From positions 1 through 64,000 of the forward strand of contig JAFKGQ010000004.1 in NCBI GenBank assembly GCA_017307755.1: a stretch of 64,000 nt of DNA. Direction: 5' to 3'. The notes beneath the pieces are model-generated. The model searched no databases. It was not told where the DNA came from and worked only from the letters and a program-made list of their open reading frames with translations. The DNA comes from Chitinophagaceae bacterium. Lineage in GTDB: Bacteria > Bacteroidota > Bacteroidia > Chitinophagales > Chitinophagaceae. The position numbers and the translations under genes were made by a program. Positions within the stretch are counted from its first letter, which is position 1; each line of letters opens with the position of its first letter. Positions 46,394 through 54,861 of the stretch are shown piece after piece.

Positions 46394-47428
46394 ATGTCCA
46401 ATCGAAGGAAGTTTTTACGATCATCCATCTTTAGTTCTTTTGGTCTGCTGATGAGCAGGAAGTTACAGGCCGGCGCTCCCTATGTTACGATGACGGGTAG
46501 TCCCATTGTCATCTCCACCTGGGACGCAGGGGTGGCTGCCAATGCAGGGGCCTGGAAGATATTGGGTAATAACGGGAGGGCATTGGATGCGGTGGAGGCG
46601 GGCGTAAGAGTGACGGAAGACTCCATCAATTGTTGTGTGGGGCTGGGCGCCAATCCTGATCGTGACGGCTTTGTTACGTTGGATGCCTGTATCATGGACG
46701 AGAAGGGCAACTGCGGCAGTGTGGGTTTTCTGGAGCGTATCAAGCATCCCATATCCGTGGCCAGGAGGGTTATGGAAAAAACCCCTCATGTCATGTTGGT
46801 AGGTTCCGGCGCCCAGCAATTTGCCGTGGCGGAGGGATTTCCGCTGGAAGAACAGAAACTCTCCGACGATGCGAAGAAAGCATACGAGCAATGGCTGAAA
46901 AAGTCGGAGTACAAACCTGTCATCAATATAGAAAATACAAAACCCAAAGGGCATGGTCCTTCGGCTCCGGCGTACCTGTCCAATGGGGAGTTGAATCATG
47001 ATACCATCGGTATGGTGGCCATGGATGCCGCCGGTGATCTCAGCGGCAGCTGCACTACCAGCGGCATGGGTTTTAAAATGCGCGGCAGGCTGGGGGACTC
47101 GCCTATCATCGGGGCGGGCCTCTTTGTAGACAATGAGGTAGGCGCCTGTACGGCGACGGGGCAGGGTGAGGATGTCATCCGCATCTGCGGCTCCCACACT
47201 GTCGTAGAGCTGATGCGTCAGGGCATGACCCCGGAACAAGCCTGCAAGGCAGCAGTGGAAAGGATCATCCGTATAAAAGGAGAAAAGGCAAAAGAAATAC
47301 AGGTGGCTTTTCTGGCCCTGAATAAAAAAGGGGAGACTGGCGCTTTTGCCATTCAGAAAGGGTTTAGCTATGCCCTGAAGAGTAATAGGGAAGAAAAATT
47401 GTATACGGCGAAGAGCTGGTATTTATAA
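46394..47428 (+). CDS. N4-(beta-N-acetylglucosaminyl)-L-asparaginase (glycosylasparaginase)
   Basis: A 344-residue Ntn-hydrolase. It would cut the GlcNAc-asparagine bond of N-glycoproteins, releasing aspartate and a 1-amino sugar. The precursor splits itself before the nucleophile T204 in HDTIGMVAMD; upstream the DALDACIMDEK-like segment (VTLDACIMDEKGNCGSVG) and later GGxGEDVIR-like (GQGEDVIRICGS) fit the family. The N-terminus NRRKFLRSS followed by a hydrophobic stretch is a likely Tat signal, so the enzyme acts in the periplasm. With GH20-GH29 and nagB nearby it suggests glycoprotein breakdown. Confidence 0.9.
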   Translation: MSNRRKFLRSSIFSSFGLLMSRKLQAGAPYVTMTGSPIVISTWDAGVAANAGAWKILGNNGRALDAVEAGVRVTEDSINCCVGLGANPDRDGFVTLDACIMDEKGNCGSVGFLERIKHPISVARRVMEKTPHVMLVGSGAQQFAVAEGFPLEEQKLSDDAKKAYEQWLKKSEYKPVINIENTKPKGHGPSAPAYLSNGELNHDTIGMVAMDAAGDLSGSCTTSGMGFKMRGRLGDSPIIGAGLFVDNEVGACTATGQGEDVIRICGSHTVVELMRQGMTPEQACKAAVERIIRIKGEKAKEIQVAFLALNKKGETGAFAIQKGFSYALKSNREEKLYTAKSWYL

Positions 47429-47438
47429 GCGATATAGT

Positions 47439-48158
47439 ATGGCATTCAAACTGGAAATATGCAGCTTTGACCTGACATCGGCACTGCTGGCACAGGAAGC
47501 GGGCGCTCACAGGATCGAACTTTGCGCCGGCCCCGCAGAGGGTGGAACCACACCCGGGCCTGGTACGATCCGGGCAGCCAGGGAAAGGTTGCATATCGAT
47601 CTTTATCCCATTATCCGGCCAAGGGGCGGGGATTTTCTATATTCGGATGAAGAGTACGACACGATGTTAAAGGAAGTAGCTTTCTGCAAACAGGCAGGAT
47701 GCGACGGCGTAGTCATCGGGCTGTTACATCCCGACGGCACCATCGATAAAAGAAGGGCAGCGCGTCTGGTGGAACTGGCGTATCCCCTGGGTGTTACTTT
47801 TCACAGGGCCTTTGACTGGGCCACCAATCCTTTTGAAGCATTGGAGGATATCATCAGCATTGGGTGCGAACGTATCCTTACTTCCGGACAGCGGCCTACA
47901 GCTGTAGAAGGGGCCGATCTGATCAACGAGCTGGTAAGACAGGCGGATGACCGGATCATCATTATGCCCGGCTCGGGAGTACGGTCAGACAATATCCTTC
48001 ACCTGGCCGAAAAGACAGATGCCAACGAGTTCCATACTTCTGCAAGGACAAAGGTGGATAGCGCCATGGAATATATCAATGACGCTATGAAGGAGGACCT
48101 GTCCGCCGTACGTGCGGACAGGGGGGAGATCGAACGGATCCTTAGTCTATTTTCGTAA
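47439..48158 (+). CDS. cutC: CutC-family protein (copper homeostasis family)
   Basis: A 239-residue TIM-barrel protein of the CutC family. Visible motifs are IELCAGPAEGGTTPG, YPIIRPRGGDFLYS, GVTFHRAFDW, RILTSGQ and MPGSGV. Described as a copper homeostasis protein in E. coli, but the biochemical role is not settled. It starts 10 bases after the glycosylasparaginase gene, which suggests a part in glycan or amino-sugar metabolism rather than copper handling (inference). Its last 17 bases overlap the 3' end of the convergent pyruvate kinase gene. Confidence 0.9.
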   Translation: MAFKLEICSFDLTSALLAQEAGAHRIELCAGPAEGGTTPGPGTIRAARERLHIDLYPIIRPRGGDFLYSDEEYDTMLKEVAFCKQAGCDGVVIGLLHPDGTIDKRRAARLVELAYPLGVTFHRAFDWATNPFEALEDIISIGCERILTSGQRPTAVEGADLINELVRQADDRIIIMPGSGVRSDNILHLAEKTDANEFHTSARTKVDSAMEYINDAMKEDLSAVRADRGEIERILSLFS

Positions 48159-49635
48159 TCTTAAGCATGTTCGTCGGCAGGTGCTTCTCGATAGGCAGGC
48201 TGCCCGTATTGACCACCACATCGCCTTTCTTGATAAACGCCCGTTCCTTCAGGATGGCATGCTGATCATCTATGATGTCGTCGATACCTTCTTCTTCCGC
48301 ATAGTGAAAAGCGCGTACGCCCCAGCTGAGGCTCAATTGATTGATAAGGCTTTTCTCTTTGGAGAAGATATACAAAGGCGATTTGGGGCGATAACTTGAC
48401 AGGATGAAGGCTGTATAACCGCTCTGCGTCATACCGATGAGCGCATCTGCATTGGCGTCCTTAGCCAGCTTACAGGCATTATAACAGATGGCGTCGCTGA
48501 GGAAGGACGGGGAGTGGGGCTGTGGGACCAGGTCCTCTTCGCGATTGTAACGGTATTCCGTCCTTTCCACTTCCAGGATGATCTTACGCATGGTTTCAAC
48601 CACGAGCGCAGGATGTTGTCCTGTCGCCGTCTCGGCGCTGAGCATCACGGCATCTGTGCCTTCCAGTACCGCATTGGCTACGTCGGTGATCTCGCTGCGA
48701 TTGGGTTTTACGCGATCGATCATGCTCTCCATCATCTGTGTGGCGACAATGACTGGTTTAGCGCGATGGATACATTTGCGGATGATCTCCCGTTGGGCCA
48801 GCGGAACTTTTTCTACCGGCAATTCCACACCGAGATCGCCGCGGGCGACCATCACACCGTCCGACTCGAGGATGATATTACGAAGATCCTCCAGGGCTGA
48901 AGGCATTTCTATCTTGGCAATGACCTTGCTCTGGCTCTTTTTTTCCGCCAGGCGGCGCTTGAGGTCCACGATGTCTTCTACTTTCCGGACGAATGATAAC
49001 GCAACCCAATCGCATTGCTGAGCGATAATGAATTCAAGATCGGCGATATCCTTTTCGGTCATGGCCGGAAGGGATATTTTTGTATCAGGGAGGTTAACGC
49101 CTTTCTTGGGAAGGAGGGTCCCGCCATAGGTGACGGCGACTTTAACGTCTCCGTCGGGGGCTACGCTGACCACCACCACTTCCAGCTTGCCGTCGTCGAT
49201 CAATATCTTATTGCCTACTTCCACATCATGATGCAGATTGGGATAAGAGACATAGATCTTATCCTTTGTGCCAATGACCTTTTCCCTGGAGGTGAAGGTC
49301 AGGATATCACCAGGGACGATGGTAAGCGCCCCATCCTTGATATCGCCCACCCGCAGTTTGGGGCCTTGCAGATCGGCGAGAATGGATATGTTATAAGGTT
49401 CGGTGAGATTAATATTCCGGATGTGCTCGATGATCTTTGCTTTGTCCTCATGGTTGCCATGTGAAAAGTTGAGCCGGAAAACATTGACACCGGCCTTTAC
49501 GAGTTCCAGTAATTTTTCATAAGTATCACAGGCCGGACCTACAGTGGCGACGATCTTTGTCTTGTGAAAAGTATGCTGAAGGCCTGCCTGCTTATCCATA
49601 CCCTCGTACAGATATTTCGATAAATTCTTTGACAT
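48142..49635 (-). CDS. pyk: pyruvate kinase
   Basis: A 497-residue pyruvate kinase, making pyruvate and ATP from phosphoenolpyruvate and ADP. Motifs: KTKIVATVGPACDTYEKL, ILADLQGPKLRVG, VALSFVRKVEDI, the catalytic lysine in KIEMPSALEDL and VMVARGDLGVELP. Length and domain order (barrel, lid, C-terminal domain with GMTQSGYTAFILS) are normal. It follows pfkA by 23 bases on the same strand, making a glycolytic operon that catalyses two irreversible steps of the pathway. Confidence 0.96.
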   Translation of the reverse strand: MSKNLSKYLYEGMDKQAGLQHTFHKTKIVATVGPACDTYEKLLELVKAGVNVFRLNFSHGNHEDKAKIIEHIRNINLTEPYNISILADLQGPKLRVGDIKDGALTIVPGDILTFTSREKVIGTKDKIYVSYPNLHHDVEVGNKILIDDGKLEVVVVSVAPDGDVKVAVTYGGTLLPKKGVNLPDTKISLPAMTEKDIADLEFIIAQQCDWVALSFVRKVEDIVDLKRRLAEKKSQSKVIAKIEMPSALEDLRNIILESDGVMVARGDLGVELPVEKVPLAQREIIRKCIHRAKPVIVATQMMESMIDRVKPNRSEITDVANAVLEGTDAVMLSAETATGQHPALVVETMRKIILEVERTEYRYNREEDLVPQPHSPSFLSDAICYNACKLAKDANADALIGMTQSGYTAFILSSYRPKSPLYIFSKEKSLINQLSLSWGVRAFHYAEEEGIDDIIDDQHAILKERAFIKKGDVVVNTGSLPIEKHLPTNMLKITKID

Positions 49636-49658
49636 TGACGAGTGGGTTTATAATTTTT

Positions 49659-50642
49659 TTACGAAGCTAATATCTTCACGATCTTCAGCCAGTCCTCGCT
49701 GATCTTTTGTTTGGCCTTGACCGCTTTTTCGAGAGGGGTATAGTGCATCCTGTTGTTCACGATGCCCACCATTACATTATGTCGTCCTTCCAGCAGGCAT
49801 TCTACGGCTGAGTAGCCCATACGGCTGGCGATGAGACGATCCATACAGCTGGGAGCGCCTCCTCTTTGTATATGTCCCAGCACGCAGACCCTTGTGTCGG
49901 CTGCGGGCAGACGTTCCTTGATCACTTTTGCGACTTCTCCGGCCCCTCCGAAATTGTCGCCTTCGGCTACGACGATAAGATTAACCAGTTTTTTTCTGCG
50001 TTCTTTTTCCAGTAGCCCGCTGACCAGCTCTTCTATATCCGTCTTACGTTCCGGGATGAGGATATTTTCCGCTCCCGTGGCGATGCCGCTGTGTAAGGCT
50101 ATATACCCGGCATCCCTTCCCATCACCTCGATGATAAAAAGACGGTCGTGCGCATCTGCCGTGTCACGGATCTTATCGATGGCTTCGACGGCTGTATTGA
50201 CGGCCGTGTCGAACCCGATGGTAAAATCAGTACCCGCAATATCTTTATCGATTGTGCCGGGCAGGCCGATACAGGGAATATCGAATTCCGCGCTTAATTT
50301 ATGAGCTCCACGAAAAGAGCCATCCCCGCCAATGACCACCAGACCATTGACCCCCAGTTTCTTCAGGTTGGCATAGGCCTTTTTCCTTCCCTCGTGTTCA
50401 AAAAATTCCTTGCAGCGGGCGGTCTTAAGAATGGTGCCGCCTCTTTGTATGATATTGGCTACGCTTCTCGAATGCATGGGAACGATGTCGTTCTCGATCA
50501 TTCCCGTATAACCACGCATGATACCAAATACTTCCAGTCCATTATAAATACCGGTACGAACAACGGCACGGATGGCTGCATTCATTCCCGGGGCGTCGCC
50601 GCCGGAAGTGAGCACACCAATTTTTGTGACTTTATTTTCCAT
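49659..50642 (-). CDS. pfkA: ATP-dependent 6-phosphofructokinase
   Basis: A 327-residue phosphofructokinase. Motifs: IGVLTSGGDAPGMNAAIRAV, VIGGDGSFRGA (ATP site; a G in the GGDGS segment fits an ATP-type enzyme), the catalytic PGTIDKDIAGTD and EVMGRDAGYIA. It phosphorylates fructose-6-phosphate, the product of the NagB step encoded at 28487-30394. First gene of the pfkA-pyk operon; a TATTTTTG box lies about 90 bases upstream. Confidence 0.96.
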   Translation of the reverse strand: MENKVTKIGVLTSGGDAPGMNAAIRAVVRTGIYNGLEVFGIMRGYTGMIENDIVPMHSRSVANIIQRGGTILKTARCKEFFEHEGRKKAYANLKKLGVNGLVVIGGDGSFRGAHKLSAEFDIPCIGLPGTIDKDIAGTDFTIGFDTAVNTAVEAIDKIRDTADAHDRLFIIEVMGRDAGYIALHSGIATGAENILIPERKTDIEELVSGLLEKERRKKLVNLIVVAEGDNFGGAGEVAKVIKERLPAADTRVCVLGHIQRGGAPSCMDRLIASRMGYSAVECLLEGRHNVMVGIVNNRMHYTPLEKAVKAKQKISEDWLKIVKILAS

Positions 50643-50729
50643 CTAAAATTTCTTCTCTTGAATTTTAAAAAAGCTTCAACTAATGGCAAGATTTATTGAA
50701 AAATTTCTACCTTAACTCTAAAGAAGTCT

Positions 50730-50737
50730 CAAAAATA
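50730..50737 (-). promoter_or_regulatory. candidate -7 box of the pfkA-pyk operon
   Basis: On the minus strand TATTTTTG matches TAnnTTTG, with GTTG about 20 bases further upstream as a partial -33 element. Confidence 0.4.
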
Positions 50738-50805
50738 AGGATTTGATTTGATTCAGCAACAACTAAAGAGAATGATGTTGTTTTAGTTACACAAAGTTTT
50801 ATTCT

Positions 50806-51720
50806 ATGGAATTTGGAAAGGTACAACACCCTGATAAGATAGATTTTTCCCTCCCCCCTGATGATATTATGACGGATGAATTGTTGAAAGGGCTGGGAGC
50901 CGGTGTCGGGGGTGATTTGCAGGTACATGTAGGTGCTTCCCGCTGGAGGATAAAGGAATGGGTAGGGACTGTCTACCCCCCGAAGACAAAAGAGAAGGAT
51001 TTTCTGGCGCAATATGTACGGCAGTTCAATACGATCGAACTCAACGCCATGTGGTACAATCTGCAGCCAAAGGATGTCATCGAAAAATGGGCTGCGCTGG
51101 CTGGCGATGGGTTTCGTTATTGTCCTAAGTATTCCAATACCATCAGCCATGAGTTACAATTGAAGGATGCCGGGAAGGACACAGATCTGTTTGTCGACCA
51201 TATGCGGCATTTTGGCCGGACGCTAGGTCCGTCATTCCTGCAATTATCCGACGGCTTTGGGCCTGACAGGACGGCGTTGCTGCATCATTATCTCCGGCAG
51301 TTGCCTGGCGATCTCCGCACCTGTGTGGAGCTGCGACAGGAAAGCTGGTTTACGGGCGGAGCCCACCAGGACACCTGGCGTCTGTTCCGTGATTTGGGTG
51401 TCGGCACTGTGATCACCGATACTTCCGGCAGAAGGGATGTCGTCCACATGCGATTGACGGCGCCTATAGCATTTATCCGCTTCGTATCAAATAGCGGACA
51501 TCCCACTGACTTTCCCCGCATCGATGCATGGGCTGACAGGATCGGCAGTTGGGTAGAGAAAGGGCTGCGGGAGGTGTATTTTTTTGTACACGCCAATAAC
51601 GAGGTACATACGCCCGCATTAGCTACGTATGCCATCGAGCAGTTGAATAAGAAATGCGGCACGCATCTGCGGCCGCCAAAAAGTTATGAAGGTGATGCAA
51701 AGCCTTTGACGCTCTTCTAG
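50806..51720 (+). CDS. DUF72-family protein (YecE-like)
   Basis: A 304-residue DUF72 TIM-barrel protein. The family signature is clear: VHVGASRWRIKEWVGTVYPP, FNTIELNAMWYN, RYCPKYSNTISH, QLSDGFGPD and the C-terminal REVYFFVHANNEVHTPALA. Function of the family is not established; a nuclease or phosphohydrolase role has been proposed for YecE-type proteins. About 35 residues precede the family core. Its stop overlaps the stop of the convergent CtlX gene by 4 bases. Confidence 0.88.
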   Translation: MEFGKVQHPDKIDFSLPPDDIMTDELLKGLGAGVGGDLQVHVGASRWRIKEWVGTVYPPKTKEKDFLAQYVRQFNTIELNAMWYNLQPKDVIEKWAALAGDGFRYCPKYSNTISHELQLKDAGKDTDLFVDHMRHFGRTLGPSFLQLSDGFGPDRTALLHHYLRQLPGDLRTCVELRQESWFTGGAHQDTWRLFRDLGVGTVITDTSGRRDVVHMRLTAPIAFIRFVSNSGHPTDFPRIDAWADRIGSWVEKGLREVYFFVHANNEVHTPALATYAIEQLNKKCGTHLRPPKSYEGDAKPLTLF

Positions 51721-52631
51721 TTCAACGCTGGTAAATGGACCTCCGCCATCATGCAGCGTGCGCTCCCCCCTCCATTGGTTTCGATGGTTGTCAGCGGGGA
51801 GTGGATGATCCGATTGTAGGATTGTAGTTTTTTTATTTGTTCCGGCGTCAGCGATTGAAAGGCCTGGGTGGACATCACCAGCAACTGCTGGTTCCGGGCA
51901 TTGTGTACTTGCAGCATATTGCCGGCAAAATGATTCATCTGGCTTAAGGAGATAGGGATGATCTCTTTCCCCGTACCGCTGATGGTGGCTTCCACGTGCT
52001 CGCGCTGGAAGGATTCGGGTATCGAGTCGAGACAGACTACCACATAGCGGTCTGCCACGCACATCATCACATTGGTGTGATAGATGGGATTGTTGGATCC
52101 GTCTACGGCAACAAAGACTTCCGGCTGATAGTCCATCTTTATACAGAAATCTTCCAGCACCTGTCTGTCTGTCCTGGGTGACAGACAGGCATAGGCAATG
52201 CGAAAATCCCTGTCCAATACCATACTGCCCGTACCTTCCAGGAAAAGCGACTCCTTTTCATAGGCGCTGAAATCCACCGTCGCATCTACCCTGAAATCCT
52301 TTTCCAGCCGGTGTAGTATGCCGGGTTTACGTTCCAGCCGCCGGTTGGGGGCGTACATAGGATAAAAACAGACGACGCCCTCCTGGTGGAAGGACACCCA
52401 GTTATTAGGGAAAATGGAGTCGGGGGTAAATGGTTCGGGGGTATCATCGACCACGATCACGTCGACTTCATTGTCGCGAAGCGTTTTTACAAAGGCTTCG
52501 AATTCAGCCAGGGCATTCCCTTGTGTGCTGTCGTCACTGGCAGCAGACTGGAAGGCGTTGTTCACGGCTGTCTGGGCATTGAAGGTGAAGTTCACCGGAC
52601 GGATCATCAGTATGTGGGAAGTTGTTTGCAT
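51717..52631 (-). CDS. ctlX: CtlX-like citrulline utilisation hydrolase (amidinotransferase family)
   Basis: A 304-residue protein of the amidinotransferase/dimethylargininase superfamily. The start HILMIRPVNFTFN matches CtlX proteins. Active-site pattern: GTGSMVLDRDFRIAY (acidic substrate contacts), H in YHTNVMMCVADRYV and the nucleophile cysteine in GGGSARCMMAEVHL near the end. CtlX is proposed to hydrolyse citrulline or a related ureido compound. It follows the arginine deiminase gene by 9 bases, so arginine to citrulline and then citrulline breakdown would be encoded together. Confidence 0.85.
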   Translation of the reverse strand: MQTTSHILMIRPVNFTFNAQTAVNNAFQSAASDDSTQGNALAEFEAFVKTLRDNEVDVIVVDDTPEPFTPDSIFPNNWVSFHQEGVVCFYPMYAPNRRLERKPGILHRLEKDFRVDATVDFSAYEKESLFLEGTGSMVLDRDFRIAYACLSPRTDRQVLEDFCIKMDYQPEVFVAVDGSNNPIYHTNVMMCVADRYVVVCLDSIPESFQREHVEATISGTGKEIIPISLSQMNHFAGNMLQVHNARNQQLLVMSTQAFQSLTPEQIKKLQSYNRIIHSPLTTIETNGGGSARCMMAEVHLPALN

Positions 52632-52640
52632 AATAAAGGC

Positions 52641-54101
52641 TCAAATTTCATCTCTGTGTAAAGGCATGCTCATACAATGGAATCCACCCCTTGCCCTGGA
52701 GAGTTCTGCGGAAGGCATCAGGATCAATGTATTCTCCAGGCTGTCCGGGCTGGTGGTCCCGTTTTCCAGGGCAGCGATGAGCTCATGGGCGTGGATGATG
52801 GCAAATCCACCTGCCTTAAAAGCTTCCACGGTCTTATCATTCCTGTCGTAACCCAGCACCACTCCCTCTTTAAGCGCCAGCAGGTTGCAGGAATCTGTCC
52901 ATTGCTCGCGGGCGTCGAACGGGAATTCATTGTTGCCTGAATAGATAAAGCGGACCTTTTCGGTACACTCCAGGTCATTTTTACTGATGTCGGTGAGCAG
53001 GTCTTCCAGGTTATCAAAATATTCCGGGTTACCGGGGTCTTTTTTCCGGAATTGTATGATCTTCATCTTGTCCTCTTTTTTGCCTGTCTCCAGTATCCAT
53101 TGCACAGTATCCTCATCTTCGTGCTTCATGGCTTTTCGGGAGAAGTTACCCAGCAGGATCCAGACATTTCGTTTGATCTGGGTGAAGATGGTGTCGATGT
53201 GCATATAATCCCGCTTTTTCGGGATCCTGATAATAGTGATCTTTTTGACCACGTTCTTTTCAAACAGTACCTGGATGGCCTGGTATGCGGCTTCCAGGGA
53301 GGTGCGTTCGCTGACACCAATGAGCACATGGTCTTTGCTGACCACCATGACGTCCCCTCCTTCCAAAGTAACTTTTTTGTCGTCACCTTCCCGGGGAAGG
53401 AGGAAGTGATGATGCGTGTCCGCCAGCTCTATGATCTTATCCTGGTATTCCGCAAACAGCGGATGATTATAAAAGATGTACTTGGCGAGCAAGGCTTCGC
53501 GGGTGCGGGCTTTTTTGGCAGGCTTGTTTAACAGTACATAATTGTTGATGACGATGCCGATGTCCCGGGTGAATATGAAATTGGGAATAGGGGCGAACAG
53601 CATCTTGTCATCCGTCATCGTACCGCTGATAAAGGTTTTGGATAGCTGGACGGGCGATAGTCCCTGCAGCTCCTTCTGTGTATCATAGGAGCAGGCTTCG
53701 ATGGCGCAGACAGAGGCCACGAGCTTGAGCTTGATCTCATGATCCGTGAGGATGTCGGCCAGCAACCATTGGAGCTCCACCACTTTGTCGCTCCGGAAGA
53801 ATTTTTCGTCGCCGGGCTTGTAAAAGGCTCGCTTATTTTCTTCACTGTCTATTTCTGCCAGTCTGCCCCTGATCTTCTCCGGGTCAAGGAAATACAGCAG
53901 GATCTTTGTGTAGTAATCATATTCTTTCCGGCGGATGGTATCCAGGTGGACGATGTCCTCGAAGAGCCAGTCCTGCGCCTTGGAAGGAACTACCTTTCCC
54001 AGGCCGCTGTCAGGACTGTGGACCAGGAGACGTCGGAGCCTTCCTATCTCGGATGATACGGACACCTGTATTTTTGGAGAATGCTGCTTGGGCATGTGCA
54101 A
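52641..54101 (-). CDS. arginine deiminase family protein
   Basis: A 486-residue arginine deiminase-type enzyme (arginine to citrulline and ammonia). Active-site motifs: FTRDIGIV (substrate Asp), TLEGGDVMVV (Glu), MHIDTIFTQI (catalytic His and Asp) and the nucleophile cysteine in ARGGFHCMSMPL at the C-terminus. The start SEIGRLRRLLVHSPDSGLG is typical. It is longer than usual ADI (about 410), with an extra segment around the first third (EEVYY-like region RRKEYDYYTKILLYFLD). Start could also be the second methionine, two codons later. Operon with CtlX. Confidence 0.88.
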   Translation of the reverse strand: MHMPKQHSPKIQVSVSSEIGRLRRLLVHSPDSGLGKVVPSKAQDWLFEDIVHLDTIRRKEYDYYTKILLYFLDPEKIRGRLAEIDSEENKRAFYKPGDEKFFRSDKVVELQWLLADILTDHEIKLKLVASVCAIEACSYDTQKELQGLSPVQLSKTFISGTMTDDKMLFAPIPNFIFTRDIGIVINNYVLLNKPAKKARTREALLAKYIFYNHPLFAEYQDKIIELADTHHHFLLPREGDDKKVTLEGGDVMVVSKDHVLIGVSERTSLEAAYQAIQVLFEKNVVKKITIIRIPKKRDYMHIDTIFTQIKRNVWILLGNFSRKAMKHEDEDTVQWILETGKKEDKMKIIQFRKKDPGNPEYFDNLEDLLTDISKNDLECTEKVRFIYSGNNEFPFDAREQWTDSCNLLALKEGVVLGYDRNDKTVEAFKAGGFAIIHAHELIAALENGTTSPDSLENTLILMPSAELSRARGGFHCMSMPLHRDEI

Positions 54102-54204
54102 TTGTTTTTAGATCTCCTCATCTATTTATAAGAGTAAATGCTTATGCATAGATGGGGACAGCCTAGCGGTAAAGGTACGTATTTGACCTCACCCGCCGCC
54201 GTCT

Positions 54205-54236
54205 TTTGTCTGTTAAGCATTTTAAATGTAGGTTTG
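54205..54236 (+). promoter_or_regulatory. strong Bacteroidota promoter
   Basis: TTTG (54205-54208), 20 bases, TAGGTTTG (54229-54236): both consensus elements at the right spacing. Transcription should begin near 54242, leaving only about 8 bases before the ATG at 54250, so the mRNA is nearly leaderless. Confidence 0.7.
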
Positions 54237-54249
54237 GGAAAAATACGGA

Positions 54250-54768
54250 ATGACAAGAATTACCGAAGATGCGATTGATGCGGTCAATCATCGGATCCAG
54301 CATATGGACGAAGACCAGATCGGAAAGGTATGGGATGAGTTCGCTAAAGAGCAGCCCGCCCTGGTGGGGTATGTGCTGGGGGAGAGCAGGGAATTGAAGG
54401 TGGCGGATGCTCGTGAAGATGTAGCATATATTCTTACTATTATATTATTGTCCTTTCGCCAGCTGCAGCAGAACATCCCTGCGGTGACGGAGTCGGAGTT
54501 CGAAAAATCCTTTAATGCCGAGTTTGAGGAGATGGAAGAGGTATTCCACGACGGGTTTGATGAAACGGATGCCATGGAGATCATGGACTCTTTCTGCCAG
54601 CCTGAACTGCTGCAATTCGTTGCCGCGATCATTTATAACGAAGGGGAGGATGAAAGCAGCAACTTTACGGAGGAGGAGGCTGGTTTGTTCATCGTTATTT
54701 TCAAGACCGTCATTGGCTTGCTGCATGACAAGACGGGCCCCCAGCCCCGCTTTATCGACCCCCGCTGA
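54250..54768 (+). CDS. acidic protein of unknown function
   Basis: A 172-residue acidic, probably helical cytoplasmic protein; I do not recognise a family. It begins MTRITEDAIDAVNHRIQ and has a glutamate/aspartate-rich middle (FEKSFNAEFEEMEEVFHD) and two hydrophobic helices (AYILTIILLSFRQL and AGLFIVIFKTVIGLL). A good promoter lies directly upstream, so it is a real, separately expressed gene. It is divergent from the arginine deiminase operon and 93 bases before the acyl-CoA dehydrogenase gene, which has its own promoter box. Confidence 0.7.
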   Translation: MTRITEDAIDAVNHRIQHMDEDQIGKVWDEFAKEQPALVGYVLGESRELKVADAREDVAYILTIILLSFRQLQQNIPAVTESEFEKSFNAEFEEMEEVFHDGFDETDAMEIMDSFCQPELLQFVAAIIYNEGEDESSNFTEEEAGLFIVIFKTVIGLLHDKTGPQPRFIDPR

Positions 54769-54834
54769 TGACGGATGGCCGTCTTTTTTGCCTAAAAAAA
54801 CTTACAACTGTTAGTTTACTAAACAACTTTCTTT

Positions 54835-54842
54835 TATTTTTG
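54835..54842 (+). promoter_or_regulatory. probable -7 box of the acyl-CoA dehydrogenase gene
   Basis: TATTTTTG matches TAnnTTTG, 19 bases before the ATG at 54862; the -33 region is only partly consensus. Confidence 0.5.
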
Positions 54843-54861
54843 GCAAAAAACCACTCATCGT

